DNA of 64,000 bases from Nocardioides astragali (GCF_024436375.1 NZ_JAFMZM010000003.1:205627-269626); one strand, 5' to 3'; positions 1 to 8,995 are shown, counted from the first letter of the stretch. A program made the numbers and translations. The notes: generated from the letters alone by a model not told the origin.

Positions 1-306
1 GCGGAAGAGCCGCTCCCCGAGGTCGGCGAACGCCTCCTCGGACTCCCCGCGCATCGCCGAGAACGCGACGTGCGCGATCCGGGTGGGGTCGCCGCCCAGC
101 TCCCCGTCGACCGCGGTCACCACGGTCCGCAGGAACTCGGCCGGCGACACCTCGCGGCCCTTGAGCCGGTCGCCGTAGAACGTGGCCGCCGTGTAGCCCG
201 CGACCAGCGTGCCGTCGAGGTCGAAGAAGGCGCCGACGGACGGCCCCTGCGGGCCGGCCTCGATCGCCTCGATCGCAACCTGTGCGTCGGCGGAGAGCCC
301 GCTCAC
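1..306 (-). CDS. HAD-IB phosphatase, probably fused to acyltransferase; 5' part only
   Basis: Only the first 102 codons lie in the window; the gene runs on past base 1. Reading from a GTG at 306, residues 27-34 are FFDLDGTL, the HAD-superfamily DxDGT loop with Asp29 as the expected nucleophile and Asp31 as acid/base. The GTG overlaps the plsB stop by four bases (GTGA), so the two are translationally coupled. In mycobacteria the gene beside plsB2 encodes a SerB-like phosphatase fused to a PlsC-like 1-acylglycerol-3-phosphate acyltransferase, and the shared context suggests the same here, at the membrane in phospholipid synthesis. The acyltransferase half is not visible, so a stand-alone HAD-IB hydrolase remains possible. 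Confidence 0.8.
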   Translation of the reverse strand, partial: MSGLSADAQVAIEAIEAGPQGPSVGAFFDLDGTLVAGYTAATFYGDRLKGREVSPAEFLRTVVTAVDGELGGDPTRIAHVAFSAMRGESEEAFADLGERLFR

Positions 307-2213
307 CGGCTCTCCTGCCGGTGGCGCGGCTGGGAGGGGGCGGACGTCGCCACGCCGGCCGCGATCTCGCCGATGATGTTGACCCGGCGCACGGAGTCGC
401 GCAGCTCGGCCGCGAAGGCCTCCCGGGCCGTGCCGATCCCCTCGCCACCCTCGAGCAGCCCCTTGTGGCGGGCGAGCGCCACGGCGGTGCGGAAGAGCTC
501 GAGCGAGATCGACTCCGCGCTCGCGACGCGGCGCTGCAGCGCCCACTGATGGCCCACGGCGAGGGCGTCGGCCATCAGGTCGTCCTCCTCGACGGGGCTG
601 TCGCCGCGGTCGGCGAGGCGGTCGGCGAGCACGAGGTAGGCGTCGAGGAACGGGCGCAGCACCAGGTGGGCCAGGTGCGGGCGTGCGCTCACCAGCAGCT
701 CGCGGGCCCGCTCGGGCGCCATGTCGGTGACGTCCTCGCCGACGAGCAGCTCGAGCTCGGTGCGCAGGTCGGCCTCGAAGCCGGCGCGGCCGGGGAAGAA
801 GAACTCGAACTTCAGGAGGTCGCGCATCCGCTTGGCCTCCTCCCAGCCCACCTGCAGCGGGCCACCCTCGGGCAGCTCGGCGTCGGGCTCGAGCTCGCTG
901 ACGGTCAGCAGTGCGAGCTCTCCGATCGCGCGCTCGACGAGGATGTGGATGACCGTGTTGCGGTAGAACGCGGCGACCAGGTGCTGGTCGTCATCGATCT
1001 TCCAGACCGGCTCGCTGCCGCCGTCGTACGTCGCCAGCACGCCGCTGCGGGCCAGCTCGGCCAGCGCCCGGCGGATCGTCGAGCGGTCGCGGAGGTCGGC
1101 GGCACCGGCGACCGGCCAGCGCCGCGCCTCGATGTAGGTGGCCAGCGGCTCGACGGTGTCGAGCACCTCGTCGACGGTCAGGGCACGGTCGGCGCCGAGC
1201 AGGGCGAGCGAGACGATCGCGGTGACCGTCACCGGGGTGGCGCGGTTGAGCCGGTGGGAGATGTCGAGCGCGACCCGCTCGACGGCCTGGTGCCCGGTGA
1301 TGCCCTCCGCCGCCAGCTCGTCGAGCCTGTCGCGCAGCGAGAAGGGCTCGCCGACGGTGAGGTAGGCCCGGCCGAGGCGGTTGCGCTGCAGCCGGGCGAA
1401 GCGCACCAGCCAGCGCCAGTCCTCCGGTGTCTTGCTGGCGCCGCGAGCCTCCGCGGTCATCAAGGACACCTCGTGCAGCTGGTCGTAGACGACCGAGACG
1501 GGCACCACCTGGACGTCCGGCGCCTCGTCGCCCTCCCCGTCGCCCTGCACCGTGTCGGTGAGGTACTTGAGGATGCCGTGCACCGGTGGGCGCAGCTTGC
1601 CGGTGCGGGTGCGCCCGCCCTCGATCGACCACGCCAGGTTGCGCTTGTTGACCACCATCTGGCGGATGTAGGAGCGCAGGGCCAGGCGGTAGACCGGGAT
1701 CTCCTGCGTCGCCCGCCGGATGAAGATGACGCCGGTGCGGCTGGCGATGGAGCCGATCAGCGGCAGGTTGAGGTTGGCCCCGCCGAAGGTGTAGGTCGGC
1801 GAGAAGCGCCGCGCCATCAGCACGTTGGGGATGACCATGCCGTCGAGGTAGGAGCGGTGGCTGAAGGCGAGCGCGAGGCTGTGGGAGCGGTCCACCTGCC
1901 GCAGCTTGTGCATCTCCTCCTCGTCGACCAGGACGTCGTACGCCCTGAGGAACCACTCCCCCATGCGGGCCCAGCCCTGCGAGGCGCGGTCGTCGTGGGC
2001 CGCCGACATCTCGTGGAGGTAGCCCTTGACCTCCGACCAGACCTCCTCCTCCGGGCGCCCCTGCTCCTCGGCCGCCTCCGCGACCGCGCGCTGGAAGCGC
2101 TTGTCGTGGAGGAGCTCGGTCACCTCCTGCGGCGGCGCGGCGGGCAGCCGCTCCCCCACCGACCGGGGCAGGGCGGACCTCGCGAGATCACGGACACGTC
2201 GGACGGCAGTCAC
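303..2213 (-). CDS. plsB: glycerol-3-phosphate 1-O-acyltransferase
   Basis: 636 aa. Transfers an acyl chain to sn-1 of glycerol-3-phosphate, the first step of phosphatidic acid synthesis, at the inner face of the membrane. The acyltransferase blocks are present in order: HRSYLD (His119 to Asp124, the HX4D catalytic pair), GGANLNLPLIG, IFIRRA, IEGGRTRTGK and VPVSVVYDQLHEV. A reading frame extends upstream to 2300, but GTG 2213 is preferred because AAAGGAGC lies just ahead of it and the protein then begins at the expected point. It overlaps the downstream HAD gene by four bases. Length is shorter than E. coli PlsB and in line with the mycobacterial PlsB2 type. Confidence 0.93.
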   Translation of the reverse strand: MTAVRRVRDLARSALPRSVGERLPAAPPQEVTELLHDKRFQRAVAEAAEEQGRPEEEVWSEVKGYLHEMSAAHDDRASQGWARMGEWFLRAYDVLVDEEEMHKLRQVDRSHSLALAFSHRSYLDGMVIPNVLMARRFSPTYTFGGANLNLPLIGSIASRTGVIFIRRATQEIPVYRLALRSYIRQMVVNKRNLAWSIEGGRTRTGKLRPPVHGILKYLTDTVQGDGEGDEAPDVQVVPVSVVYDQLHEVSLMTAEARGASKTPEDWRWLVRFARLQRNRLGRAYLTVGEPFSLRDRLDELAAEGITGHQAVERVALDISHRLNRATPVTVTAIVSLALLGADRALTVDEVLDTVEPLATYIEARRWPVAGAADLRDRSTIRRALAELARSGVLATYDGGSEPVWKIDDDQHLVAAFYRNTVIHILVERAIGELALLTVSELEPDAELPEGGPLQVGWEEAKRMRDLLKFEFFFPGRAGFEADLRTELELLVGEDVTDMAPERARELLVSARPHLAHLVLRPFLDAYLVLADRLADRGDSPVEEDDLMADALAVGHQWALQRRVASAESISLELFRTAVALARHKGLLEGGEGIGTAREAFAAELRDSVRRVNIIGEIAAGVATSAPSQPRHRQESR

Positions 2214-2364
2214 GGTCGGACCGCTCCTTTCCCCTGCGCTGTGCGCAGGCGCCTGCGTGGGCCGCAAACTACCGTCGTACGCGCTCGCTGACCACGGCAA
2301 CCGGCCACGGGCTGGACCGCCCTCGTTTTTCGGGTGGAGCTCACCCTCTAGTAACGTTCGGCGC

Positions 2365-2454
2365 GGTGACGTGTCCGAGCGGCCTAAGGAGAACGCCTCG
2401 AAAGCGTTTGTGGGCGCAAGTCCACCGAGGGTTCAAATCCCTCCGTCACCGCCA
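2365..2454 (+). tRNA. tRNA-Ser(CGA)
   Basis: The acceptor stem GGTGACG (2365-2371) pairs with CGTCACC (2444-2450). The anticodon loop reads CTCGAAA, giving anticodon CGA. A long variable arm typical of serine tRNA follows, then a T-loop GGTTCAAATCC. Discriminator G is at 2451 and CCA is encoded at 2452-2454. It reads UCG serine codons, which are frequent in this GC-rich DNA. It lies alone between plsB and a solute-binding-like gene. Confidence 0.97.
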
Positions 2455-2506
2455 GCCGATCGGGCCGGTCCCTCGCGGGCCGGCCCGATCGTCGTCCCGG
2501 GAGACC

Positions 2507-2512
2507 TAGTCT
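2507..2512 (+). promoter_or_regulatory. -10 box for a leaderless start at 2520
   Basis: TAGTCT fits the actinobacterial TANNNT consensus and ends seven bases before ATG 2520, which has no Shine-Dalgarno sequence. This spacing places transcription start on or next to the ATG. Confidence 0.45.
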
Positions 2513-2519
2513 CGGGCGC

Positions 2520-3239
2520 ATGACGCCCAGCACGGACATCGCCACCGACCTTGCGCCGACCGGTGCGCTCCGCGCCTCGATCAACCTGGGCAACCCCGTG
2601 CTGGCGCAAGGAACCGCAGCGCAGCCCAGCGGCGTCACGGTCGCCATCGCACGTGAGCTCGGGGCGCGGCTGGACCTTCCGGTCGAGCTGGTCTGCTTCG
2701 ACGCGGCGCGCAAGTCCTTCGAGGCGATGACGGCAGGCGAGGCTGACATCTGCTTCCTGGCGATCGAGCCCGCACGTGAGGCCGAGGTCGCGTTCACCGC
2801 ACCGTACGTCGTGATCGAAGGTGTCTTCGCGGTCCCCGCAGGCGCCGCCGCTCAGACGCCTGCTGACGTCGACCAGGCCGGTGTGCGTATCGGGGTCAAG
2901 CGCGGCTCGGCCTACGACCTCTATCTCGCCCGCACCCTCCAGCACGCCACCGTGGTCCGAGGCGAGGAGGGCGTCGACGTATTCCTCGCCGAGGGGCTGG
3001 ACGTGGCGGCGGGAATCCGCCAACCCATGACCACCTTCGTCCAGGCGCACCCGGACATGCGCCTGATCGAGGATCGCTTCATGCAGATCCAGCAGGCAGT
3101 GGGCACCACGAAAGGGCGTCACCCGGACACCGTGGCGTTCCTGCGCGCAGTCGTGGAGGACCTCAAGGCAAGCGGGTTCGTGTCCGAGGCACTGCTTGCG
3201 TCCGGGCAGGCCGACGCCATGGTCGCCCCGCCCGCGTGA
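2520..3239 (+). CDS. family 3 solute-binding-like protein without signal peptide
   Basis: 239 aa with the layout of the SBP_bac_3 fold (amino-acid ABC-transporter binding proteins): an N-terminal lobe with LRASINLGNPVLAQ, a middle EADICFLAIEPAREAEVAFT resembling the DxxxxxxxxTxxR ligand loop, and a second lobe with VRIGVKRGSAYDLYL. There is no hydrophobic leader or lipobox, so it should stay in the cytoplasm, unlike transport partners. No permease or ATPase is nearby. Its stop overlaps a possible GTG of the alcohol dehydrogenase frame, suggesting one operon. A sensor, scavenging or enzymatic role (cyclohexadienyl dehydratase-like proteins use this fold) is possible; the substrate cannot be read from sequence. 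Confidence 0.7.
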   Translation: MTPSTDIATDLAPTGALRASINLGNPVLAQGTAAQPSGVTVAIARELGARLDLPVELVCFDAARKSFEAMTAGEADICFLAIEPAREAEVAFTAPYVVIEGVFAVPAGAAAQTPADVDQAGVRIGVKRGSAYDLYLARTLQHATVVRGEEGVDVFLAEGLDVAAGIRQPMTTFVQAHPDMRLIEDRFMQIQQAVGTTKGRHPDTVAFLRAVVEDLKASGFVSEALLASGQADAMVAPPA

Positions 3240-3253
3240 GCGAGGATGGCGCC

Positions 3254-4294
3254 ATGCGCGCAGTCGTCGTCGACCAAGCCACGTCGCAACCCGAGGTCCG
3301 CGAGGTGCCCCGCCCGACGGCACCCGAGGGCGGTGTCGTCGTACGCGTCGTGGCGACCGGGATGTGCCGCAGCGACTGGCACGCCTGGGCCGGACACGAC
3401 GACGACGTCACCTTCCCGCACGTGCCCGGCCACGAGCTCGCCGGCGAGCTGGTCGAGATCGGTCAGGGCGTCGCCAGGTGGAAGATCGGCGACCGGGTCA
3501 CCGTCCCCTTCGTCTGCGGCTGCGGTCGCTGCGAGTGGTGCCGGTCGGGGAATGCCCAGGTCTGTCCCGACCAGGAGCAGCCCGGCTTCACCCACTGGGG
3601 CTCGTTCGCCGAGCACGTCGCGCTGCACGCCGCCGACACCAACCTGGTCGCGATCCCCGAACAGGTCGACTTCGCCACTGCGGCCGGTCTCGGATGCCGC
3701 TTCGCCACTGCCTACCGCGCGCTCGTCGGGCGAGCCCGCCTGGCCGCGAGCGAGTGGGTCACCGTCGTCGGCGCCGGAGGGGTCGGGCTCAGCGCGGTGA
3801 TGATCGCCCGCGCCCTGGGCGCCCACGTCATCGCCGTGGACCGCAACCCGGGGGCCCTCGCCGTCGCCACCGAGCTCGGGGCGGACCACACCCTGCTGGC
3901 CGACGGCAGCGACATCGCGTCGGCCGTCGACGAACTCGTCCCCGGTGGCAGCCACGTCGCGGTCGACGCCGTCGGCAGCGAGCAGACGTGCGCCAACGCC
4001 ATCCTGAGCCTCCGCCGCAGGGGCCGCCTCGCCCAGGTCGGGCTGCTGCCACCACTCGAGGGGCATCCGCGAGTGCCGATGGCACGGGTCATCGCATGGG
4101 AGCTCGATCTCCTCGGCAGCCACGGCATGGCTGCTACGGACTACCCGGAGATGCTGGCGCTCATCGAGACCGGGGAGCTGCAGCCGCAGAGGCTGATCGA
4201 GCGGACCATCGGCCTGGAGGAGGCCGCCCGGTTGCTGCCTGCCTTCGACCGCACCTCGGTCGCCGGCATGACGATGATCGACCCGACCCGCTAG
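3254..4294 (+). CDS. zinc-dependent alcohol dehydrogenase
   Basis: 346 aa, medium-chain dehydrogenase family, oxidising an alcohol with NAD(P). Catalytic zinc ligands are Cys38 (GMCRSDWH) and His60-Glu61 (PGHELAG). The structural zinc lobe has Cys90, Cys93, Cys96 and Cys104 in the CX2CX2CX7C spacing. The nucleotide site reads VVGAGGVGLSAV. ATG 3254 has GAGGA a few bases upstream and gives the family's usual MRAVV start; an in-frame GTG at 3236 that overlaps the previous stop is the alternative. Resembles the alcohol dehydrogenases annotated as acting on long-chain or branched substrates, but the substrate is not determinable. Confidence 0.88.
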   Translation: MRAVVVDQATSQPEVREVPRPTAPEGGVVVRVVATGMCRSDWHAWAGHDDDVTFPHVPGHELAGELVEIGQGVARWKIGDRVTVPFVCGCGRCEWCRSGNAQVCPDQEQPGFTHWGSFAEHVALHAADTNLVAIPEQVDFATAAGLGCRFATAYRALVGRARLAASEWVTVVGAGGVGLSAVMIARALGAHVIAVDRNPGALAVATELGADHTLLADGSDIASAVDELVPGGSHVAVDAVGSEQTCANAILSLRRRGRLAQVGLLPPLEGHPRVPMARVIAWELDLLGSHGMAATDYPEMLALIETGELQPQRLIERTIGLEEAARLLPAFDRTSVAGMTMIDPTR

Positions 4295-4303
4295 AGCGAC
4301 GGG

Positions 4304-4546
4304 TCAGGCCGCCCGGCTGATGCCGAGGCGTCGTACGGCGCGGCGCAGCGCGCTCTCCCGCGTGCCGAAGGGCTGGAGCGGGAGCAGGTGGGTCAGGTTC
4401 TCGCGCTCCGCCATCAGTTGGACGGCCTCGTCCTCGTAGGCCTGGGCGAAGGCCTCCGCTGCTGCGAAGTCGTCGTTGGCCACGGCGGCCTCGACGTTGC
4501 GGGCGTGGTGGGCGTGGAGCTCGTTGAGCTCGTCGATCAGACGCAT
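4304..4546 (-). CDS. small helical protein, unknown function
   Basis: 80 aa. ATG 4546 is chosen over upstream in-frame starts because GAGGAGG lies directly ahead of it. The sequence is mostly charged and helical (MRLIDELNELHAHHARNVEA, then repeated Ala/Glu stretches) with no membrane segment, cysteine pair or recognised motif. It is convergent with the alcohol dehydrogenase, ten bases from its stop. No family recognised. Confidence 0.6.
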   Translation of the reverse strand: MRLIDELNELHAHHARNVEAAVANDDFAAAEAFAQAYEDEAVQLMAERENLTHLLPLQPFGTRESALRRAVRRLGISRAA

Positions 4547-4665
4547 GATCCCTCCTCGGGGGTCGGTGCTGTCCTTCCAGTGTGCCGAGATCATTGGAAC
4601 GATCCAATCCCTCGGCGCCGTGATGTGCGTCCCACCGGCTGCGAGCGCTTCAGGCATGCTCGACA

Positions 4666-5487
4666 ATGGGGCCCGTGACCGAATCCCCCCGCCCCGTCCG
4701 CACCTGGCTCACCGACATGGACGGAGTCCTCGTGCGTGAGGAGGACCCGATCCCGGGGGCCAAGGAGTTCATCGCGGCGCTCCGTGAGCAGGACATCCCG
4801 TTCCTCGTCCTCACGAACAACTCGATCTTCACCCCGCGCGACCTCCGGGTGCGACTGCTGCGCAGCAGCGGCATCGACGTGCCCGAGGACTCGATCTGGA
4901 CCTCCGCGCTGGCGACCGCGCAGTTCCTCGACGACCAGCGTCCGGGCGGGTCGGCGTACGTCGTGGGCGAGACGGGGCTCACCGCGGCCGTCCACGACAT
5001 CGGCTACGTCATGACCGACCAGTCGCCTGACTACGTCGTGCTCGGCGAGACCCGGACCTACTCCTTCGAGGCGATCACCCGCGCCATCCGCCTGATCAAC
5101 GACGGCGCGCGCTTCATCGCGACCAACCCCGACCCGAGCGGGCCGAGCTCGCAGGGGATGCTGCCGGCCACGGGGTCGGTGGCGGCCCTCATCAGCACCG
5201 CCACCGGACGCGCGCCCTACTTCATCGGCAAGCCCAACCCGCTGATGATGCGGAGCGCGCTCAACCGGCTCGAGGCCCACTCCGAGACCACCGTCATGAT
5301 CGGCGACCGCATGGACACCGACATCATCAGCGGCCTGGAGGCCGGCCTGCGCACGATCCTGGTGGCCACGGGCGCGACAGAGCGCCACCAGGTGCAGAAC
5401 TTCCCCTACCGGCCGACGATGGTCGTGGACTCCATCGCCGACGTGGTGCCCTACGTCGGGAAGATGCTCCTGCCCGAGGACGCCTGA
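4666..5487 (+). CDS. HAD-IIA hydrolase, NagD-like
   Basis: 273 aa phosphatase of the NagD/p-nitrophenyl-phosphatase group. HAD motifs: I, TDMDGVL near residue 17; II, TNNS near 45; III, Lys in [21 protein letters not shown]. The large cap between motifs II and III is the HAD-IIA type. Such enzymes hydrolyse small sugar or nucleoside monophosphates in the cytoplasm; the natural substrate here is unknown. The start could equally be GTG 4675 (VTESPRP), since neither has a clear ribosome site. Confidence 0.85.
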   Translation: MGPVTESPRPVRTWLTDMDGVLVREEDPIPGAKEFIAALREQDIPFLVLTNNSIFTPRDLRVRLLRSSGIDVPEDSIWTSALATAQFLDDQRPGGSAYVVGETGLTAAVHDIGYVMTDQSPDYVVLGETRTYSFEAITRAIRLINDGARFIATNPDPSGPSSQGMLPATGSVAALISTATGRAPYFIGKPNPLMMRSALNRLEAHSETTVMIGDRMDTDIISGLEAGLRTILVATGATERHQVQNFPYRPTMVVDSIADVVPYVGKMLLPEDA

Positions 5488-5513
5488 GCGAGCCGCTCGC
5501 CGGCGGCCCCGGC

Positions 5514-6875
5514 TCAGGCCGCCAGCGCCAGTCCCAGCACGATGCCCGCCAGCGCGCACGCGCCCAGCGTGCGGAGCACGGACCACTTGCGCCAGAAGAC
5601 GAGCGCACAGCCCAGCCCAGTGATGGCGAGGGCCGCCCACTCGACCGATGCCAGGTGCGGGTACTCCAGGTCGAGCGGGCCGGCGGTGACGCGACCGGTC
5701 TCGCCGAAGAGCGTGTGCAGGGCGAAGAAGACCGCGAGGCTGGCGATCACGCCGACGACGGCCGCGGTGATGCCCGCCAGGGCGGCGGCCAGGTCGCGGT
5801 TGCCGCGGAGGCGCTCGACGTACGGGGCACCCAGCAGGATGAACAGGAAGCACGGCACGAACGTCACCCACGTGGTCAGCAGCGCCGCGATGACCGCCGC
5901 GACCCACGGGTCCAGATCGCCGGGTGAGCGGTAGGCGCCGACGAACGCGACGAACTGCACGACCATGATCAGTGGCCCCGGCGTGGTCTCGGCCAGCGCC
6001 AGTCCGCGGACCATCTCGCCCGGCGCGAGCCAGCCGTAGACCTCGACCGCCTGCTGGGCGACGTAGGCGAGGACGGCGTACGCCCCGCCGAAGGTCACCA
6101 GTGCCGCTCCGGAGAAGAACACACCTTGGTCGACGAAGATGCTCGAGCGGCCGAACAGGACAGCCACCGCGGCGACGGGCACGAACCACACCAGCAGGCC
6201 GACGACCAGGGTCAGGGCCGCCCGACGACCCGAGGGGCGCTCGGTGTGCAGCGCGTCGTCGCTGATCAGCGGCTCCGGGCCGTCGTCGACCGCGGCCTTC
6301 ACGGGCTTGGTGAGCGTCGGCATGCGGCGACCCAGCACCCAGCCGATCCCGGCGGCAGCGAGCACGACGACCGGGAACGGCACCCCGAAGAACGTGAGCG
6401 CCGCGAACGAGACCACCGCCATCGCGACGAGCGCAGGGTGCCCGAGCCCCTTGCGGCCGACCCGGATGACCGCCTGCACCACGATCGCGATGACCGCCGG
6501 CGCGAGGCCCAGGAACAGCGACTCGACGAGCGTCGTCTCGCCGTAGGCGACGTAGACCCCGGAGAGCACGAGCAGCGCGACCACACCCGGCAGCACGAAG
6601 AGGATGCCGGCGACCAGCGCGCCCTTGACGCCGTTGAGCAACCACCCGACGTACGTCGCCAGCTGCTGCGCCTCGGGGCCCGGGAGCAACGTGCAGTAGG
6701 ACAGCGCGAAGAGGAACCGCTGCTGGCCGATCCAGCGCTTCTCGTCCACGAGGGTCCGCTGCATCACCGCGATCTGGCCGGCCGGTCCGCCGAAGGTCTG
6801 CAGAGAGATCGCGAACCAGGCCTTCGTGGCTTCCCGGAGCGGGATCACGTCGCGGGTCTGCGTGGACGAGGACAT
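5514..6875 (-). CDS. chrA: chromate efflux transporter
   Basis: 453 aa, long-chain (two-domain) CHR family. Each half begins with the family signature: SLQTFGGPAGQIAVMQ near residue 25 followed by LLPGPEAQQLATYVGW, and a matching LVTFGGAYAVLAYV and TTPGPLIMVVQFVAFVGAY in the second half. About ten hydrophobic segments are visible. Known members expel chromate or exchange sulfate at the cytoplasmic membrane. GGGGAAGGG lies upstream of the ATG. Adjacent to the metal-resistance operon but separated by 73 bases, and likely transcribed from its own promoter (TTGACT lies further upstream). Confidence 0.92.
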   Translation of the reverse strand: MSSSTQTRDVIPLREATKAWFAISLQTFGGPAGQIAVMQRTLVDEKRWIGQQRFLFALSYCTLLPGPEAQQLATYVGWLLNGVKGALVAGILFVLPGVVALLVLSGVYVAYGETTLVESLFLGLAPAVIAIVVQAVIRVGRKGLGHPALVAMAVVSFAALTFFGVPFPVVVLAAAGIGWVLGRRMPTLTKPVKAAVDDGPEPLISDDALHTERPSGRRAALTLVVGLLVWFVPVAAVAVLFGRSSIFVDQGVFFSGAALVTFGGAYAVLAYVAQQAVEVYGWLAPGEMVRGLALAETTPGPLIMVVQFVAFVGAYRSPGDLDPWVAAVIAALLTTWVTFVPCFLFILLGAPYVERLRGNRDLAAALAGITAAVVGVIASLAVFFALHTLFGETGRVTAGPLDLEYPHLASVEWAALAITGLGCALVFWRKWSVLRTLGACALAGIVLGLALAA

Positions 6876-6948
6876 GGCTGCACCGAACCCTTCCCCGGGA
6901 GATAAGTCAAGTGAGACGCTCGACTAACGCCAGTCGGGAGGGTCACTC

Positions 6949-7848
6949 TCACCAGGTCGCCTCGTGGCACTCCGTCGCCGGCGTGACCTCGACCTGCAGC
7001 GTGGCGTGCTCGATGGCGTGCCACTCGCGCAGTGCGGTCTGGGCGCCGGCGAGGACTGCCTGCGAGTCGGCACCGACCCGGAGGACGAGGTGCGCGGTGG
7101 CCACGTTCATCCCAGAGGTGAGGGTCCAGGCATGGAGGTCGTGCACCTCAGCCACTCCCGGCACGCCCTCGAGGTCGCGCACGACGGCGTCGAGGTCGAC
7201 GTCGTGCGGCGCGTGCTGGCCCAGGACGGCGAGGACCTCCCTGCCCAGCAGGACCGCACGGACCGCGACGAAGGCGCCGATCGCGACGGCGACCACGGTG
7301 TCCCACTGCCCGGCTCCGGTGACCACCACCAGGAGGCCGGCGACGAGCACCCCGACGCTGCCGGCGGCGTCGGCCATCACCTCGAGGTAGGCGCCCTTGA
7401 CGTTGATCGACTCGTGCGCTCCGCCGCGCAGCAGCGCGAGGCAGACGAGGTTGACCAGGAGCCCGACGGCTCCGACCACGATCATCGGGCCCGAGGACAC
7501 GTCGACCGTTTGGCCGATCCGGCCGACCGCCTCCACGACGACGTACACCGAGACGCCGAGCATGATCAGGACGGTGAAGCCGGAGGCGAACACCTCGGCG
7601 CGGTAGGAGCCATACGTACGCCGACCGGTGCCGTCGGGGCGGGTGGCGATCTTCGTCGCGACGAGCGCGGCACCGAGGGCGACCACGTCGGCTGCCATGT
7701 GGCCCGCGTCGGAGACCAACGCCAGCGACCCGCTCAGGAGCCCGGCGGTGAGCTCGACCCCGAAGAACGCCGCGACGAGACCGAAGGCAACGCCGAGGCG
7801 CCACCGGTGCCGGCCGCCGGCGTGGCCGTGCCCGTGTCCCGCACCCAT
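6949..7848 (-). CDS. cation diffusion facilitator (CzcD/ZitB-like)
   Basis: 299 aa. A His-rich N-terminus (GHGHGHAGGRH) precedes six membrane segments and a cytoplasmic C-terminal domain with HDLHAWTLTSG. The transport site has SDAGHMAAD in TM2 (His-x3-Asp) and EVMAD in TM5, where Glu replaces the His found in E. coli ZitB, which may change metal preference. It exports divalent cations, probably Zn, Cd or similar, by proton antiport. The ATG shares its A with the preceding stop (TGATG), giving tight coupling to the upstream transporter and fixing the start at 7848. Third gene of the CmtR-like operon. Confidence 0.88.
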   Translation of the reverse strand: MGAGHGHGHAGGRHRWRLGVAFGLVAAFFGVELTAGLLSGSLALVSDAGHMAADVVALGAALVATKIATRPDGTGRRTYGSYRAEVFASGFTVLIMLGVSVYVVVEAVGRIGQTVDVSSGPMIVVGAVGLLVNLVCLALLRGGAHESINVKGAYLEVMADAAGSVGVLVAGLLVVVTGAGQWDTVVAVAIGAFVAVRAVLLGREVLAVLGQHAPHDVDLDAVVRDLEGVPGVAEVHDLHAWTLTSGMNVATAHLVLRVGADSQAVLAGAQTALREWHAIEHATLQVEVTPATECHEATW

Positions 7849-8603
7849 CACGATCCGCCGCGTCCGTTGACGTCTCCGCGCGGGGACGTGATGGTCACCA
7901 GCTGGGGGCCCGCGGATCCGCACGAGCAGGCTGCACCTGCGCAGTCCTCGCACTCGCCGGTGTGGGCGTGGCCGATAGGCCCGCAGCAGCCCTCACCGCG
8001 CCACGCGTCGCGGCCCTCCTTGACAGCCACGACGGCGATGACCAGGCCCGCGACCGAGTCGGCCCAGTGCCACCCCAGCGTCGCGTTGAGCACGAGGCCG
8101 AGCAGCAGGACGGCGGAGAGGTAGGTGCACAGCAACGTCTGCGTGGAGTCGGCGACGACAGCGTTGGAGCCGAGCGCCTTGCCGGTGCGCCGCTGCGCCC
8201 ACGAGAGGAAAGGCATGACGGCCAACGACGCGACGGCCAGCCCGATGCCGACCTGGGACGGGTCCGGGGCGTGCCCGACCACGAGCGCGCGCACGGACTC
8301 GCCCGCGACGTACGCCGCCAGCGCGAAGAACGAGATCGCCATCAGCCGGAGCGCCGTACGCTCGCGCGACTCGGGCAGTGGGTGGCGGAACTGCCACAGC
8401 ACGATGAGCCCGCTCGCGACCTCGACGATCGAGTCCAGGCCGAAACCGACGAGGGCCACGGAGCCCGCGACGAGACCGGCGGCGATCGCGATGACGGCCT
8501 CGACCACGTTGTAGGACACCGACGCCGCGGCGAGGAGCTGGGCGCGACGGCCCCACCGTGCTCGGTCCGCTAGGGCGAGGGGCTGCGTGGCGGGTGCGGT
8601 CAT
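7848..8603 (-). CDS. cation transporter of the CDF superfamily with Cys-rich tail
   Basis: 251 aa. Four to six hydrophobic segments; GFGLDSIVEVASGL and ADSTQTLLCTYLSAV correspond to the metal-site helices TM2 and TM5 of CDF proteins, with Asp pairs instead of the His-Asp site. It lacks the usual C-terminal domain and ends in a Cys/His cluster (GCCGPIGHAHTGECEDC, then ACSCG) likely to bind soft metals. GGGGAGA is well placed before ATG 8603, which overlaps the regulator stop (ATGA). Together with the next gene it forms a two-transporter metal-efflux unit. Cd, Pb or Zn is the likely class of substrate, judged from the CmtR-like sensor. Confidence 0.82.
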   Translation of the reverse strand: MTAPATQPLALADRARWGRRAQLLAAASVSYNVVEAVIAIAAGLVAGSVALVGFGLDSIVEVASGLIVLWQFRHPLPESRERTALRLMAISFFALAAYVAGESVRALVVGHAPDPSQVGIGLAVASLAVMPFLSWAQRRTGKALGSNAVVADSTQTLLCTYLSAVLLLGLVLNATLGWHWADSVAGLVIAVVAVKEGRDAWRGEGCCGPIGHAHTGECEDCAGAACSCGSAGPQLVTITSPRGDVNGRGGS

Positions 8604-8986
8604 GCCGTCTCCCCGGGCAGTGACTCGGAGCCGTAGGTCGCGCACAACGTCACGGCGTCACCGGTCAGGGACAGCAGCCTCTCGGCGGAGGCCAGCAGAT
8701 CCATCACCGCCTGGGGGTGCTCGAGCGACCACATGGAGGCCCGGCCCTGGGGACGCGACGACACCAGGCCACAGTCCCTGAGGCAGGCGAGGTGCTTGGA
8801 GACCGTGCTCTGCGCCAGCCCGAGGTGGGCGGTCAGGTCGACCACCCGGTGCTCGCCCAGGGCCAGGTGCCGCACGATGGAGAGGCGCGAGGGGTCGGAG
8901 AACCCGTGGAAGAGACAGGCTGCGGCGGTGAGGCTGACGGTGTCGTCGGCCAGCTCGACCGACCCTTCTGCTGCTTTCATCGCCAT
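8600..8986 (-). CDS. ArsR-family metal sensor, CmtR-like
   Basis: 128 aa winged-helix repressor. The recognition region reads LGLAQSTVSKHLACLRDCGLV: Cys68 and Cys72 match the Cys pair that in Mycobacterium tuberculosis CmtR binds Cd/Pb, and Cys115 near the C-terminus matches its third ligand. It would release DNA on binding metal and derepress itself and the two transporters downstream (ATGA overlap). ATG 8986 is preferred because TATCAT ends six bases before it, implying a leaderless mRNA; GTG 9004 and ATG 8980 are alternatives. Confidence 0.88.
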   Translation of the reverse strand: MAMKAAEGSVELADDTVSLTAAACLFHGFSDPSRLSIVRHLALGEHRVVDLTAHLGLAQSTVSKHLACLRDCGLVSSRPQGRASMWSLEHPQAVMDLLASAERLLSLTGDAVTLCATYGSESLPGETA

Positions 8987-8995
8987 ACGGCGATG
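8978..8995. promoter_or_regulatory. putative CmtR-like operator, perfect 7+7 palindrome
   Basis: CATCGCC (8978-8984) and GGCGATG (8989-8995) form a perfect inverted repeat with a 4-base spacer. It covers the predicted transcription start and the first two codons of the ArsR-type gene, and partly overlaps the -10 box. A repressor bound here would block initiation, the classic arrangement for autoregulated ArsR sensors. Confidence 0.6.

Noticed and set aside
282..2291. A 669-codon plus-strand frame opposite plsB
   Set aside because: Antisense shadow of plsB with repetitive Arg/Asp/Gly composition and no motif.
4591..6645. A 684-codon minus-strand frame across the NagD-like and chrA genes
   Set aside because: Contradicted by clear HAD and CHR motifs in the other frames; no ribosome site or recognisable protein motif.
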